Source: Oscillospiraceae bacterium
GTDB lineage: Bacteria; Bacillota; Clostridia; Oscillospirales; CAG-272
DNA: 28,603 nucleotides
Assembly (NCBI GenBank): GCA_015065395.1
Contig: SVQJ01000003.1
Location: 1 to 28,603 of the forward strand
Direction of reading: 5' to 3'
The position numbers were made by a program, and so were the translations under genes. Positions within the stretch are counted from its first letter, which is position 1. Each line of letters opens with the position of its first letter. Of the stretch, positions 1 through 8,628 are shown piece after piece. The notes under the pieces are model-generated. The model had not been told where the DNA came from, ran no database searches, and saw only the letters and a list, made by a program, of their open reading frames with translations.

Positions 1-1
1 C

Positions 2-472
2 TGGTATCTCTCATTTTTTGATGTTGCAAAGCTGTTTTTGGACAGCTTCCTTATTGTGATGTTTGGAGTGGCACTTTCCTCGGTCATAAACTATTTCCTC
101 TCAACTCAGGGACAGATATCTGCCGTTGGAAGCATCGTAAGCTCAGCGTACGGCTTTATCTGCGGCGCATATATGCCCATCTCCCAGTTCGGAGAGGGAC
201 TCCAGAGAGTGCTGTCCTTCTTGCCGGGTACTTATGCAACAAGCCTTCTTCGCAACCATGCCATGAACGGCGTGTTTAAGGAGATGCTCGGTGACGGAGT
301 TTCAAAAGAAGTCGTCAAAAGCTTCAGAGATACGGTGGACTGTAACGTTTATTTTTTCGGTAATGCTGTGGGAGAGGGCACGATGTACGCATATCTCAGC
401 ATATCCGTAGCAGTCCTTATATGCGCCTACGTTCTGATCAATATTCTTTTTTCCAAGAAGAAAGCAAAATAA
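2..472 (+). CDS. ABC-2 type transporter permease, 3' fragment (156 codons visible)
   Basis: This is the C-terminal part of a membrane permease whose start lies left of the window; the frame is open from base 2 to the TAA at 470-472. Family knowledge: ABC-2 permeases form the membrane channel of multidrug, lipid or polysaccharide exporters and pair with a separate ATPase. The visible part has hydrophobic segments, the stretch GFICGAYMPIS with the small residues and proline typical of ABC-2 proteins, then FLPGTYATSLLRNHAM, and a last membrane helix before the basic tail FSKKKAK. The family call is from overall sequence character. The substrate cannot be told, and the partner ATPase should lie upstream, outside the window. 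The gene ends at a strong hairpin terminator and converges with the ABC exporter pair at 735-4183. An in-frame TTG at 38 is only an internal leucine. Confidence 0.8.
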   Translation, partial: WYLSFFDVAKLFLDSFLIVMFGVALSSVINYFLSTQGQISAVGSIVSSAYGFICGAYMPISQFGEGLQRVLSFLPGTYATSLLRNHAMNGVFKEMLGDGVSKEVVKSFRDTVDCNVYFFGNAVGEGTMYAYLSISVAVLICAYVLINILFSKKKAK

Positions 473-499
473 ATCAGGACAGCTAAAAGGCAAAAAGAA

Positions 500-565
500 C
501 CTAAAAAAGAGTAAAGATGGAAAAAAATGAACGAGCTCATTTTTCCCATCTTTACTCTTTTTAGG
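500..565. terminator. Strong bidirectional terminator hairpin at convergent junction 1
   Basis: A long near-perfect inverted repeat has its left arm at 500-530 and right arm at 537-565, around a 6-base loop. The arms differ by one extra A and one A/G change. The outer end carries A-runs on the left and T-runs on the right, so it can stop transcription from both sides. It lies 28 bases after the permease stop codon. The tip has the form AATGA-6 bases-TCATT, as does the terminator at 18149-18206. Confidence 0.85.
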
Positions 566-569
566 TTAC

Positions 570-613
570 GGCACCTTCGGTGCCGTCGCCAAAGCAGTCC
601 CTGCTTTGGCGAC
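570..613. other. Two tandem GC-rich hairpins after terminator 1
   Basis: GGCACC-TTC-GGTGCC (570-584, UUCG-type tip) is followed at once by a perfect 13-bp stem at 585-597 and 601-613 with a 3-base loop, and then CGCCTTTT. A hairpin in the equivalent place of junction 3 (18229-18257) is also followed by GCGCCTTT. These may be extra terminators or part of a composite repeat. Confidence 0.6.
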
Positions 614-640
614 GCCTTTTCGCTTGCAATTTTTATCTAA

Positions 641-708
641 ACCCATACTTAAAGTTTTTTGCAGAGCTTTTTTCAAAAAAGCGACCGTATCTTCTCTCCC
701 CATCTGAT
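641..708 (+). repeat. Convergent-junction repeat, copy 1
   Basis: Shared core: ACCC, then TTAAAGTTTTTTG, a short variable part, a mini-palindrome GCTTTTTTCAAAAAAGC (666-682), then CGTATCT and ATCTGAT about 9 bases apart. The same order is found at 18271-18352 and, shorter and inverted, at 10497-10546. It lies between the hairpins and the stop codon of the minus-strand exporter gene. No coding potential is seen. Confidence 0.6.
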
Positions 709-734
709 TTAACGGAGATCAAAGGCTCTGAAGG

Positions 735-2471
735 TCAATCGTCAAATTGGCTGTTATAGAGCTTTGCATAAAAGCCGCCCATGGAAAGGAGACCGTCATG
801 GGTGCCCGATTCAATTATTTTTCCTTTATCCATCACAAGAATGAGATCCGCATCCCTCACCGTTGAGAGACGGTGAGCCACTATGAATGAGGTTCTGCCC
901 TGCATCATTTTTGCAAAGGCATCCTGAATCTTCATTTCCGTTCTGGTATCAATGGAACTGGTCGCCTCGTCCAAAATAAGCATGGGAGGCAGGGTCAGCA
1001 TGATGCGTGCGATACATAGAAGCTGGCGTTGCCCTTGAGAGAGACCGTAATCGGGAGAAATGACTGTGTCATAACCGTTTTTCAGTCGTCTTATAAAGCT
1101 GTCCGCATGAGCCTCCTTTGCTGCGGAGATGATCTCCTCTCTCGTAGCGTCGGGCCGTCCCATGGCAATGTTTTGGGCAACGGTACCGCGGCGCAGCACC
1201 GTTTCCTGTAAAACCATGCCGTAATTCTTTCTGAGGCTTTTTCTTTTAAGAGTCGGCAGAGATATTCCGTCAACCTGTATGGTACCCCGATCCACATCGT
1301 AAAAGCGCATCAAAAGATTTATGAGAGTGGTCTTTCCGCAGCCTGTAGGTCCGACGATAGCAACTCTCATGCCCGGTTTTACCGAGAGATCAAGCTCCTC
1401 GATCAGCTTTTTGTCAGGAGCATAAGAGAAGCAGACGTTCTCAAACTCCACCTTTCCCGAAACATGGGAAAGCTCTTTTTCTCCGTCAGCGGATTCTTCT
1501 TTTTCATCCAAAAGCTCAAAAACTCGCTGAGCACAGGCGATGGCATTCTGGAGCTCTGCAATAACGCCGGATATCTCGTTGAAGGGCTTTGCATACTGTG
1601 TTGCATAAGAGAGCAGGCAGGAAAGTCCTCCAACGGTCAGCGCAGCCGAAGTGCTTGAGATAACGGTTAGTGCACCGATCAGGGCAACGACTGCATAAAT
1701 GATGTTGTATATGATCCTTGTGGTGGGATTAACAAGGGAGGAGAAAAAGGTGGCCTTCAAGGATGCGCGGCGAAGACGCTCGTTTATTTCTTCGAATCTT
1801 TCCGTGCATTCGTTTTCCATACCGAATGCACGGACAACCTTCTGATTCTCAACCATTTCCTCAATGAATGCGGTCTGCTCGCCGCGAACGCTTGCCTGGG
1901 TCTTGAACATTTTGTGGGTCCGGCTTGCAATAAATCGCGCAAGAAGGAGAGAAAGGGGGGTGAGAAGGATAACGATAAGGGCGATCTTCCAGTCTATTGC
2001 TATCATAAAGCCCACAGTTCCGAGGATAGTAATAACTCCGGTGAAAAGCTGTGAAAAGCCCATGAGAAGACCGTCGGTGAATTGGTCAACGTCGGTGATA
2101 ATGCGGCTGACCGTGTCTCCCTCGGGATGGCTGTCAATATAAGCCAGAGGCAGTCGGTGCAGCTTTGCCGCGGCAGAGTTTCGTATATCTCGTGCTACCC
2201 CGTAGGTAATGCGGTTGTTTATAATGCTCATCAGCCAGTTTGCAACGGCAGTTGCAAGGATAACTGCTCCTGCCTTGATAAAAAGGGAGGTGATAGCCTT
2301 GAAATCCACAGCTCCCTTGCCCAGCATCCTGTCGATGCTGTCTCCGAAAACGGTGGGAAGATACAGCGTCAGCGCAACGCTTACAGCCGCAAAAACAACA
2401 GAAAGAAGGATAAGCAGCTTGCGGCTTCCCAGATAGGTGAGTATCCTTTTCAAAGTAGAAGAGCGCTTCAT
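735..2471 (-). CDS. Heterodimeric ABC exporter, subunit with intact catalytic site (578 aa)
   Basis: This is a half-transporter with an N-terminal six-helix membrane domain (about residues 15-310) and a C-terminal ATPase. Visible motifs are Walker A GPTGCGKTT (about 374-382), Q-loop VLQET, signature LSQGQ (about 477), Walker B with catalytic glutamate LILDEATSSID (E502), and switch histidine VAHRLST (H533). The start overlaps the stop of the upstream partner by 4 bases (ATGA), so the two are translated together. Family knowledge: TM287/288-, LmrCD- and BmrCD-type exporters pair one normal and one degenerate ATPase and export drugs, lipids or peptides. Here this subunit supplies the working Walker B and switch residues, while the slightly altered LSQGQ signature would face the degenerate site. 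The substrate is unknown. Confidence 0.93.
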   Translation of the reverse strand: MKRSSTLKRILTYLGSRKLLILLSVVFAAVSVALTLYLPTVFGDSIDRMLGKGAVDFKAITSLFIKAGAVILATAVANWLMSIINNRITYGVARDIRNSAAAKLHRLPLAYIDSHPEGDTVSRIITDVDQFTDGLLMGFSQLFTGVITILGTVGFMIAIDWKIALIVILLTPLSLLLARFIASRTHKMFKTQASVRGEQTAFIEEMVENQKVVRAFGMENECTERFEEINERLRRASLKATFFSSLVNPTTRIIYNIIYAVVALIGALTVISSTSAALTVGGLSCLLSYATQYAKPFNEISGVIAELQNAIACAQRVFELLDEKEESADGEKELSHVSGKVEFENVCFSYAPDKKLIEELDLSVKPGMRVAIVGPTGCGKTTLINLLMRFYDVDRGTIQVDGISLPTLKRKSLRKNYGMVLQETVLRRGTVAQNIAMGRPDATREEIISAAKEAHADSFIRRLKNGYDTVISPDYGLSQGQRQLLCIARIMLTLPPMLILDEATSSIDTRTEMKIQDAFAKMMQGRTSFIVAHRLSTVRDADLILVMDKGKIIESGTHDGLLSMGGFYAKLYNSQFDD

Positions 2472-4183
2472 TTTGCTTCTCCTCCTTTTTTGAACTGGGA
2501 ATTGTATATCTCGCGATAAACGGCGCAGTCTTTCAAAAGCTCATCGTGCTTTCCGATGCCCACGGCGCGTCCGTCATCCATAACGATAATCGTATCGGCG
2601 TGCATGATAGACGAGGTCCGCTGTGAAACGATGAATACCGTAGGCGAAAAGGGCAGATTCTTAATAGCTTTTCTCATCGCACGGTCGGTGGCAAAATCCA
2701 AAGCCGAGGATGAGTCGTCAAGAATGAGGATTTCCGGCTTTCTTACAAGAGCCCGTGCAACACAAAGCCGCTGTCGCTGACCGCCTGAAAAATTCCTGCC
2801 GTTTTGCTCAACGGGAGAATCAAGACCTCCCTTTTCCAAAACGAATTCCTCGGCACAGCTTGCCCGTAATGCCTCCCAGAGCTCTTCATCGGTTGCCCGC
2901 CTTCCCCAATAAAGATTATCGCGCACCGTCCCCTTGAAAAGAACGGATTTTTGAGGAACATAGGCGATTTTTTGAAGGAGGGAATCGCTGTCATGGGAAA
3001 ACACGTCCGCACCGTCAACGCAAACGATGCCTCTTTCCGGGGAGTAAAGACCTCCGATAAGGTTCACAAGCGTTGTTTTTCCGCTACCCGTTCCTCCGAT
3101 GATACCTACTGTTTCACCTTCCCGAACGGAAAAAGAAATATCATAAAGCGATGGCTCTGCGGCACCTGTATATCTCATGGTCACATTGCAAAAGGATACC
3201 TTGTCCTGCGTGTGAATATCAGCTGGGGTATTCTTTTGCTCCGCAGGAGCAAAAAGTACATCCTCAACTCTGTGTGAGCAGGCAACGGCCTTTGTGATAC
3301 TGACGGTGACGGTGACGAGCTTTATCAGCTCAACAAGGATCTGAGACATATAGTTGAACAGCGCAACCACCGCTCCCACTTGAATTGCTCCGCTGTCGAC
3401 CCGAACGGCGCCTGTCCACAAAAGAGCGATGATAGCAAAATTGATAATGACATAGGTCAGGGGATTCATAAGAGCGGAAAGGCGTCCAACCTTCTTCTGA
3501 AAGGAATTGAGAAGAGAGTTTTCATCCTCAAAACGGGATATCTCCCGTTCCTCTCCGGCAAATGCACGTATAACTCTTGCTCCGCTGATATTTTCCTCTG
3601 TGATGCCGAGAACGTTCTCAAGCTTTCCCTGAACCTTTTTGTGAAGGGGAACGGAAAGAAGCATTATTCCGAAAATAACGGCGCTGAGAATGGGGATAAC
3701 GATAACGAACCAAAGCGCGCTTTGTGCGTCCACCGTAAAAGCCATCACCGCCGCACCGATAACAATAAAGGGAGAGCGTAAGAAAAGACGCAAAAAGAGG
3801 TTGACACCGTTTTGCATGGAATTCACGTCGGTGCTGAGACGCGCTATAAGGGCGCTTGTGGTGTAAGAATCGATGCGTGAGTACGACAGAGATTGTATCT
3901 TTGCAAAAAGGCTGTTTCGTATATCGGTGCCGAAGCCTACCGCCGCCTTTGCACAAAAGTACTGAGCCGTCACCGCAAAAAAAAGTCCCATTACTCCGAG
4001 AAGCACCATAAGCAGACTTGAACGGATGACCAGCGCCCTGTCTCCACGGGAGATGCCTTCGTCAATAATAGATGCCACCACTAAAGGAACCAGAAGCTCA
4101 AATGTAGCCTCGATCAGCTTGAAAAGAGGCCCCAGCACGGTTTCCTTTTTGTATTTTTTCAGATAAGCCAAGCTATTTTTCAT
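2468..4183 (-). CDS. Heterodimeric ABC exporter, subunit with degenerate ATPase site (571 aa)
   Basis: First gene of the two-gene exporter operon. The membrane domain spans about residues 15-310 and the ATPase about 325-571. Walker A GGTGSGKTT (363-371) and signature FSGGQ (465-469) are intact. Walker B ends in LILDD, with aspartate (D490) where the catalytic glutamate should be, and the switch histidine is glutamine (SQRTSS, Q521). This pair of changes is the mark of the degenerate half of asymmetric exporters, and the partner at 735-2471 has the normal residues. The start is ATG at 4183 with AAGGA upstream. A consensus promoter lies at 4213-4242. The membrane domain resembles multidrug-type exporters; the cargo cannot be told. 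Confidence 0.93.
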   Translation of the reverse strand: MKNSLAYLKKYKKETVLGPLFKLIEATFELLVPLVVASIIDEGISRGDRALVIRSSLLMVLLGVMGLFFAVTAQYFCAKAAVGFGTDIRNSLFAKIQSLSYSRIDSYTTSALIARLSTDVNSMQNGVNLFLRLFLRSPFIVIGAAVMAFTVDAQSALWFVIVIPILSAVIFGIMLLSVPLHKKVQGKLENVLGITEENISGARVIRAFAGEEREISRFEDENSLLNSFQKKVGRLSALMNPLTYVIINFAIIALLWTGAVRVDSGAIQVGAVVALFNYMSQILVELIKLVTVTVSITKAVACSHRVEDVLFAPAEQKNTPADIHTQDKVSFCNVTMRYTGAAEPSLYDISFSVREGETVGIIGGTGSGKTTLVNLIGGLYSPERGIVCVDGADVFSHDSDSLLQKIAYVPQKSVLFKGTVRDNLYWGRRATDEELWEALRASCAEEFVLEKGGLDSPVEQNGRNFSGGQRQRLCVARALVRKPEILILDDSSSALDFATDRAMRKAIKNLPFSPTVFIVSQRTSSIMHADTIIVMDDGRAVGIGKHDELLKDCAVYREIYNSQFKKGGEAK

Positions 4184-4212
4184 GATCTGTCCTTAAAAAA
4201 TAATTCTCCCTT

Positions 4213-4242
4213 ATTATATATCACTTTCGCGCTTGCTGTCAA
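4213..4242 (-). promoter_or_regulatory. Sigma-A promoter of the ABC exporter operon
   Basis: On the minus strand, TTGACA (4237-4242) and TATAAT (4213-4218) are separated by 18 bases, about 30 bases upstream of the ATG at 4183. Both boxes match the consensus fully. Confidence 0.85.
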
Positions 4243-4284
4243 TAAAGTTACAAAGTGAGAAAAGAATTATTTACAAAATGGGCA

Positions 4285-4290
4285 TATAAT
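4285..4290 (+). promoter_or_regulatory. Possible -10 box for the dgt-dnaG-rpoD operon
   Basis: TATAAT lies on + in the AT-rich region between the divergent exporter promoter and dgt. No good -35 box stands 16-18 bases upstream, so this is only a candidate. A second weaker option is TATATT at 4365-4370. Confidence 0.3.
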
Positions 4291-4416
4291 AGCTGATAAA
4301 CAGGCAAAAAAACAAAAAAATCAAAAAAAGTTCAAAAGAAAAAGTAAAAAAGTAATTTTTTGCGTATATTAAGGGCAGAAGAGTGTTTGAATTTAACCCG
4401 AAAGGGGAAGATATAT

Positions 4417-5430
4417 TTGACAGTTGCCGAACTATTTTGTGAGAGGGAAAAGAAAACTCTCTCTCCCTATGCTTTTTTAACAAGCAATACAAAGGGCAGG
4501 GACTATGAGTATACTCCCTGCCAGAACAGGACCGAGTTCCAGCGTGACAGAGATAAGATAATCCACTCAAAGGCGTTCAGAAGACTTATGCATAAGACCC
4601 AGGTCTTTCTTTTCCCCGTGGATGAGCATTACAGAAACCGCCTTACCCATACCCTGGAGGTCTCCCAGATCGCGAGGATAATATGCCGTGCTCTTATGCT
4701 CAACGAGGATCTTTGCGAGGCACAGGCGCTTGGACACGATCTTGGACATACCCCCTTCGGCCATGCGGGCGAAACGGTAATGCAGGAATGCTTCGATCCC
4801 TCCTTTACTCACTATAAGCAGAGCGTGCGCGTTGTTGAGCGGCTTGAAAACAACGGCGAGGGACTGAATCTTACCGTTGAGGTGAGAGACGGTATACTTA
4901 ATCATGCAGGCGATAATCTTGCCGAGACCCTGGAAGGCAGGATAATTAAATTTGCCGACCGAATTGCATACATAAACCATGATATAGACGATGCCTGCCG
5001 CGCCGGCATCCTGACCCTTGACGATATTCCGAAAGATATCCTCTCGGCTCTCGGCAGAGGCCACAGCCAAAGGATCAATACCATGGTCACCAGCGTAATA
5101 GATGCCAGCCGCGATAAGCCGGAGATAACGATGACCGCTGAGGTGGGAGAGGCGATGCTTGCTCTTCGCAGCTTCCTTTTCGAGGCTGTTTATAAGAATC
5201 CTGTAGCAAAGGGCGAGGAGATCAAAGCTAAAAGCATGCTCAAGGAGCTTTATGAATATTTTGTTTTTCATCCTGAGGAAATGCCCGAGCTTTATTATTA
5301 TAATACCGAATTTGAGCCTGTTGGCAGATGCGTTTGCGATTTCATTTCCAGCATGACGGACAGATACGCTATAGATCTGTTCAAAAAGCTGTTCATGCCC
5401 GCAGTTTGGCAAAAGCCAGCCGACTATTGA
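4417..5430 (+). CDS. dgt: Deoxyguanosinetriphosphate triphosphohydrolase-like protein (337 aa)
   Basis: HD-domain phosphohydrolase. The family cleaves dNTPs to deoxynucleosides plus tripolyphosphate and helps control the dNTP pool. The N-terminal block FQRDRDKIIHSKAFRRL and the metal-binding residues H78 (LTHTLEVSQIARI), H107-D108 (GHDLGH) and a later aspartate in FADRIAYINHDIDD fit this family. I chose the TTG at 4417 because AAAGGGG ends 9 bases before it and the protein then begins like its homologues; the frame extends back to a TTG at 4360 without a good ribosome site. It is the first gene of the sigma operon, with dnaG 19 bases downstream. In Clostridia dgt commonly takes this place. 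True substrate preference cannot be read from sequence. Confidence 0.92.
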   Translation: MTVAELFCEREKKTLSPYAFLTSNTKGRDYEYTPCQNRTEFQRDRDKIIHSKAFRRLMHKTQVFLFPVDEHYRNRLTHTLEVSQIARIICRALMLNEDLCEAQALGHDLGHTPFGHAGETVMQECFDPSFTHYKQSVRVVERLENNGEGLNLTVEVRDGILNHAGDNLAETLEGRIIKFADRIAYINHDIDDACRAGILTLDDIPKDILSALGRGHSQRINTMVTSVIDASRDKPEITMTAEVGEAMLALRSFLFEAVYKNPVAKGEEIKAKSMLKELYEYFVFHPEEMPELYYYNTEFEPVGRCVCDFISSMTDRYAIDLFKKLFMPAVWQKPADY

Positions 5431-5449
5431 TTTTTGAAAGGAGGATCAC

Positions 5450-7210
5450 ATGATAAGTGCAAGTGTTATAGAAGACCTGAAATTCCGTAATTCAATAGAA
5501 GATGTGATATCCTCCTACGTGAGCCTTTCCAGAGCAGGCTCAAATCTTAAAGGTCTGTGTCCCTTCCACAGCGAAAAAAGCCCCTCATTTACCGTCTATA
5601 CAGGGGACGGACATTATTATTGCTTCGGTTGCGGAGCAGGGGGGGACGTGATCACCTTCATTATGCGAATGGAAAATCTTGATTACAGAGCAGCGCTTGA
5701 GTTTCTTGCAAAAAGGGCAGGGGTAACTCTTCCCGATGATGATAAGGGTGATAAAAAGGGTGTAAGCCGTTCAAGGATCCTTGAGATGAATAAGCTGGCG
5801 GCAAGATTTTTCCATAAAGCCCTGTATTCAGACGAGGGCGCCGAGGCGCGCACGTATCTGATGAACCGAAAGCTCACCGGATCCACGGTCAAGCATTTCG
5901 GGCTGGGATATGCACCCAATTCCTACGATAGCCTGAAGAATTATCTCAAATCCAAGGGATATACGGATGAGGAGATGGTGAGCGCATTTTTGTGCGCAAG
6001 AAGTAAAAAGAACGAAAAGCATACATACGACGTTTTTCGCAATAAGGTGATGTTTCCCATAATAGACGTTTCGGGAAATGTGGTTGCATTCGGCGCAAGA
6101 GTGCTGGATGATTCAAAGCCTAAATACATAAATACTTCTGATACCCCCGCATTCAAAAAGCACAGAAACCTCTTCGGTCTGAATTTTGCAAAGAATTCTA
6201 AGGAGGATTATCTCATCCTTTGCGAGGGCTATATGGACGTCATCTCGCTCCATGCCGCAGGCTTTACAAATGCAGTAGCAGCACTTGGGACCGCATTCAA
6301 TGCGGAGACCGCAAGGCTTCTTAAAAAGTATACCGATAAGGTGTGCCTGTGCTTCGATTCGGACGGAGCAGGCCAGAACGCAACAAACCGCGCCCTGCAA
6401 ACTCTCAGTGAGCTGGATATTTCCGTGAGAGTGGTAAAGGTGCCCGGTGAGAAGGATCCGGATGATTTTATAAAGGCGTACGGTGCCGAGGAATTCAGAA
6501 GAGTGCTGGACAGCGGACAAACTCCGTTTGACTATAAGATATATAAGATCCTGTCGAAATACAATGTGGAAAATACCGATGAAAAGGTCAGAGCTGCAAG
6601 AGAGCTATGCTATATCATAGCCGATATTCCTTCCAAGGTAGAGCGAGGGATATACGTTCAGAAGGCTTCAAAGCTTTTGGAGATAGATGCTGAGGGGATC
6701 AAGGCAGATATCCGCTCCATACTCAGAAGGAAGGAAAACGAGCGAAAGAAAAAGGATAGAGATGAGCTTATCCGCTCCACCGCCCGACTGGGAGACCGTG
6801 TGGATCCGGATTTTGCCAAGGAGAAAAAATCAGGGGCATTGGAAAGCACGGTGCTCGGTCTTATGCTCTATAGAGGAGAGCTTGTGGATACGGACAGAGA
6901 AAAAGAGCTGCTTTCTCCGGAAATGTTTTTCTCTGAGCTAAATCGCAGACTCTACGTTAAAATAAAGGAATGCCATGAAGCCGGAGGCTTTGATTTTGCA
7001 ATGCTGGGAGAAAGCTTTTCTCCGGAGGAGATATCAAAGGCTGAACAGATGGTAGCAAAAAGAAGAGAGCTTACAAATAATTCGGAAAGCGCTTTTCTGG
7101 ACGCCGCCGCCGCATTGAAGGCGGAGGCGGAAAAGATCAGGCAAAGGGAAGAGGGATGGGATATAAGCTCTTTGCTTGAAAGAAGAAGAAACGAAAATAA
7201 AAATAATTAA
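5450..7210 (+). CDS. dnaG: DNA primase (586 aa)
   Basis: Makes the RNA primers for replication at the fork, together with the DnaB helicase. The CHC2 zinc finger is complete: C37, H40, C58, C61 (CPFH...CFGC). The catalytic TOPRIM core shows E259 in CEGYMD and D303/D305 in FDSDGAG. The C-terminal roughly 150 residues are less conserved and should hold the helicase-binding domain. Length is near the usual 600. The start has the strong site AAAGGAGG 7 bases before the ATG. It lies between dgt and rpoD, 30 bases before the latter, in the classic macromolecular synthesis operon, so primase and the main sigma factor are made from one transcript. Confidence 0.98.
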   Translation: MISASVIEDLKFRNSIEDVISSYVSLSRAGSNLKGLCPFHSEKSPSFTVYTGDGHYYCFGCGAGGDVITFIMRMENLDYRAALEFLAKRAGVTLPDDDKGDKKGVSRSRILEMNKLAARFFHKALYSDEGAEARTYLMNRKLTGSTVKHFGLGYAPNSYDSLKNYLKSKGYTDEEMVSAFLCARSKKNEKHTYDVFRNKVMFPIIDVSGNVVAFGARVLDDSKPKYINTSDTPAFKKHRNLFGLNFAKNSKEDYLILCEGYMDVISLHAAGFTNAVAALGTAFNAETARLLKKYTDKVCLCFDSDGAGQNATNRALQTLSELDISVRVVKVPGEKDPDDFIKAYGAEEFRRVLDSGQTPFDYKIYKILSKYNVENTDEKVRAARELCYIIADIPSKVERGIYVQKASKLLEIDAEGIKADIRSILRRKENERKKKDRDELIRSTARLGDRVDPDFAKEKKSGALESTVLGLMLYRGELVDTDREKELLSPEMFFSELNRRLYVKIKECHEAGGFDFAMLGESFSPEEISKAEQMVAKRRELTNNSESAFLDAAAALKAEAEKIRQREEGWDISSLLERRRNENKNN

Positions 7211-7240
7211 GATAATGCAAAGGCATGGGAAAGGATAATC

Positions 7241-8341
7241 ATGGAACAGGAAAAGAAACAGTTTGATATCAAGGTCCTTATCGAAAAGGGTAAGGCAAAG
7301 GGCTCTCTCTCCAATGCGGATATCATGGAGGCTATCGAATTTGCCGATTACGATATCGATCAGATCGAAAAGGTGTATGATCAGCTTGAAGCAAACGGCA
7401 TTGAGGTAACCAGCTATGAGAACCCTGCGGAGTTTGAGGAGATCGAGACTGAGGTAGAGCAGCTGGAAAGCGCCGAAGATATGGAGAAGATGCTCCAGCA
7501 GGAGGGTCTTGCCATTGACGACCCCGTAAGAATGTACCTCAAAGAGATCGGTAAGGTGTCTCTTCTTGATGCAGATAAGGAGCTTGAGATAGCAGAAAGA
7601 ATGGCAAACGGCGATGAGGCGGCAAAGCAGATGCTCATTGAAGCGAACCTCCGTCTTGTTGTAAGTATTGCAAAGAGATACGTAGGAAAGGGAATGTTCT
7701 TCCTTGACCTCATCCAGGAGGGTAACCTCGGCCTGATGAAGGCAGTTGAAAAATTTGACTATACCAAGGGCTATAAATTTTCAACTTATGCAACGTGGTG
7801 GATCCGCCAGGCGATAACCAGAGCGATAGCTGATCAGGCAAGAACCATCCGTATCCCCGTCCACATGGTGGAGACCATACATAAGGTTTCCCGCTATCAG
7901 CGTCAGCTTCTCCAGGAGCTTGGCCATGAGGCAAGCGCAGATGAGGTGGCAGAGAAGATCGGTATGTCTCCCGAAAAGGTAAGAGAGATCATGAAGATCG
8001 CACAGGATCCCGTGTCTCTTGAAACTCCCATCGGTGAGGAGGAGGATTCCCATCTTGGCGATTTTATTCCCGATGATGACAGTCCCGCTCCCCAGGATGC
8101 CGCATCATACGCAATGCTCCGCGAACAGATCAGAGAGGTCCTCCATACCCTCACTCCCCGTGAAGAGCAGGTCCTTAAGCTTCGCTACGGTCTTGAGGAC
8201 GGCAGAACGCATACTCTTGAAGAGGTCGGTAAGAAGTTCAATATCACAAGAGAGCGTATCCGCCAGATTGAAGCAAAGGCGCTCCGTAAGCTTCGTCATC
8301 CCAGCCGTTCAAAGAGACTCAAGGATTTCCTTGATTTTTGA
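7241..8341 (+). CDS. rpoD: RNA polymerase primary sigma factor (366 aa)
   Basis: Housekeeping sigma-70 (SigA). A short acidic region 1.1 covers about residues 1-85. Region 1.2 begins at DDPVRMYLKEIG. Region 2 holds LRLVVSIAKRYVGKG and FDYTKGYKFSTYATWWIR, which bind core enzyme and the -10 box. Region 3 follows, and region 4 (LTPREEQVLKLRYGL to ITRERIRQIEAKALRKLR) recognises the -35 box. It ends with the typical KRLKDFLDF. The promoters seen in this window (TTGACA/TATAAT) are what this protein is expected to read. It is the last gene of dgt-dnaG-rpoD; no strong terminator follows, only a weak dyad with a T-run near 8352-8382. Confidence 0.98.
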   Translation: MEQEKKQFDIKVLIEKGKAKGSLSNADIMEAIEFADYDIDQIEKVYDQLEANGIEVTSYENPAEFEEIETEVEQLESAEDMEKMLQQEGLAIDDPVRMYLKEIGKVSLLDADKELEIAERMANGDEAAKQMLIEANLRLVVSIAKRYVGKGMFFLDLIQEGNLGLMKAVEKFDYTKGYKFSTYATWWIRQAITRAIADQARTIRIPVHMVETIHKVSRYQRQLLQELGHEASADEVAEKIGMSPEKVREIMKIAQDPVSLETPIGEEEDSHLGDFIPDDDSPAPQDAASYAMLREQIREVLHTLTPREEQVLKLRYGLEDGRTHTLEEVGKKFNITRERIRQIEAKALRKLRHPSRSKRLKDFLDF

Positions 8342-8554
8342 TGCCGCTCCGGTCGGGAAATGACCAAAATGTTAATTTTTTGCGTGATAGCTGCACGAAG
8401 TAATTGAAGCAAAATTGTTGATTATGCCCGAAAAAATGCCAAAAGTCACAAAAAGCAGTAAGGCAACTGCACATTTGTTACAATCAAAAAAAGATTGATG
8501 GCAAAAAGTTTGTGTTTTTGACTCAAAAATCAAATTTTGCGAGAGAAATTAAAC
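8342..8554. other. AT-rich intergenic stretch between rpoD and the lipoprotein gene
   Basis: About 210 bases with no convincing gene. It holds a weak GGTC/GACC dyad followed by TTTTTT at 8352-8382 (possible rpoD terminator) and a small GCAGT/ACTGC hairpin near 8456-8471. I see no known riboswitch or RNA gene. Confidence 0.5.
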
Positions 8555-8583
8555 TTGACATAAAGTTATGTTTGATGTAGAAT
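8555..8583 (+). promoter_or_regulatory. Sigma-A promoter of the lipoprotein gene, with dyad in the spacer
   Basis: TTGACA (8555-8560) and TAGAAT (8578-8583) have an ideal 17-base spacer. A perfect dyad ACATAA-AG-TTATGT (8558-8571) overlaps the -35 box and the spacer, a good place for a repressor or activator to bind. The transcript would start near 8590, leaving a leader of about 40 bases with a strong GAGGAGG site. Confidence 0.85.
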
Positions 8584-8628
8584 ATTAATGTTAATGATGC
8601 GTAAATGCGCTTTGAGGAGGATCCCTAA

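Noticed and set aside
500..708. A CRISPR array or insertion sequence at junction 1
   Set aside because: The repeats are palindromes of different lengths, not evenly spaced direct repeats, and no transposase or cas gene is present.
4567..5412. A 281-codon antisense frame inside dgt
   Set aside because: Same register effect. The sense strand encodes the conserved HD-domain protein.
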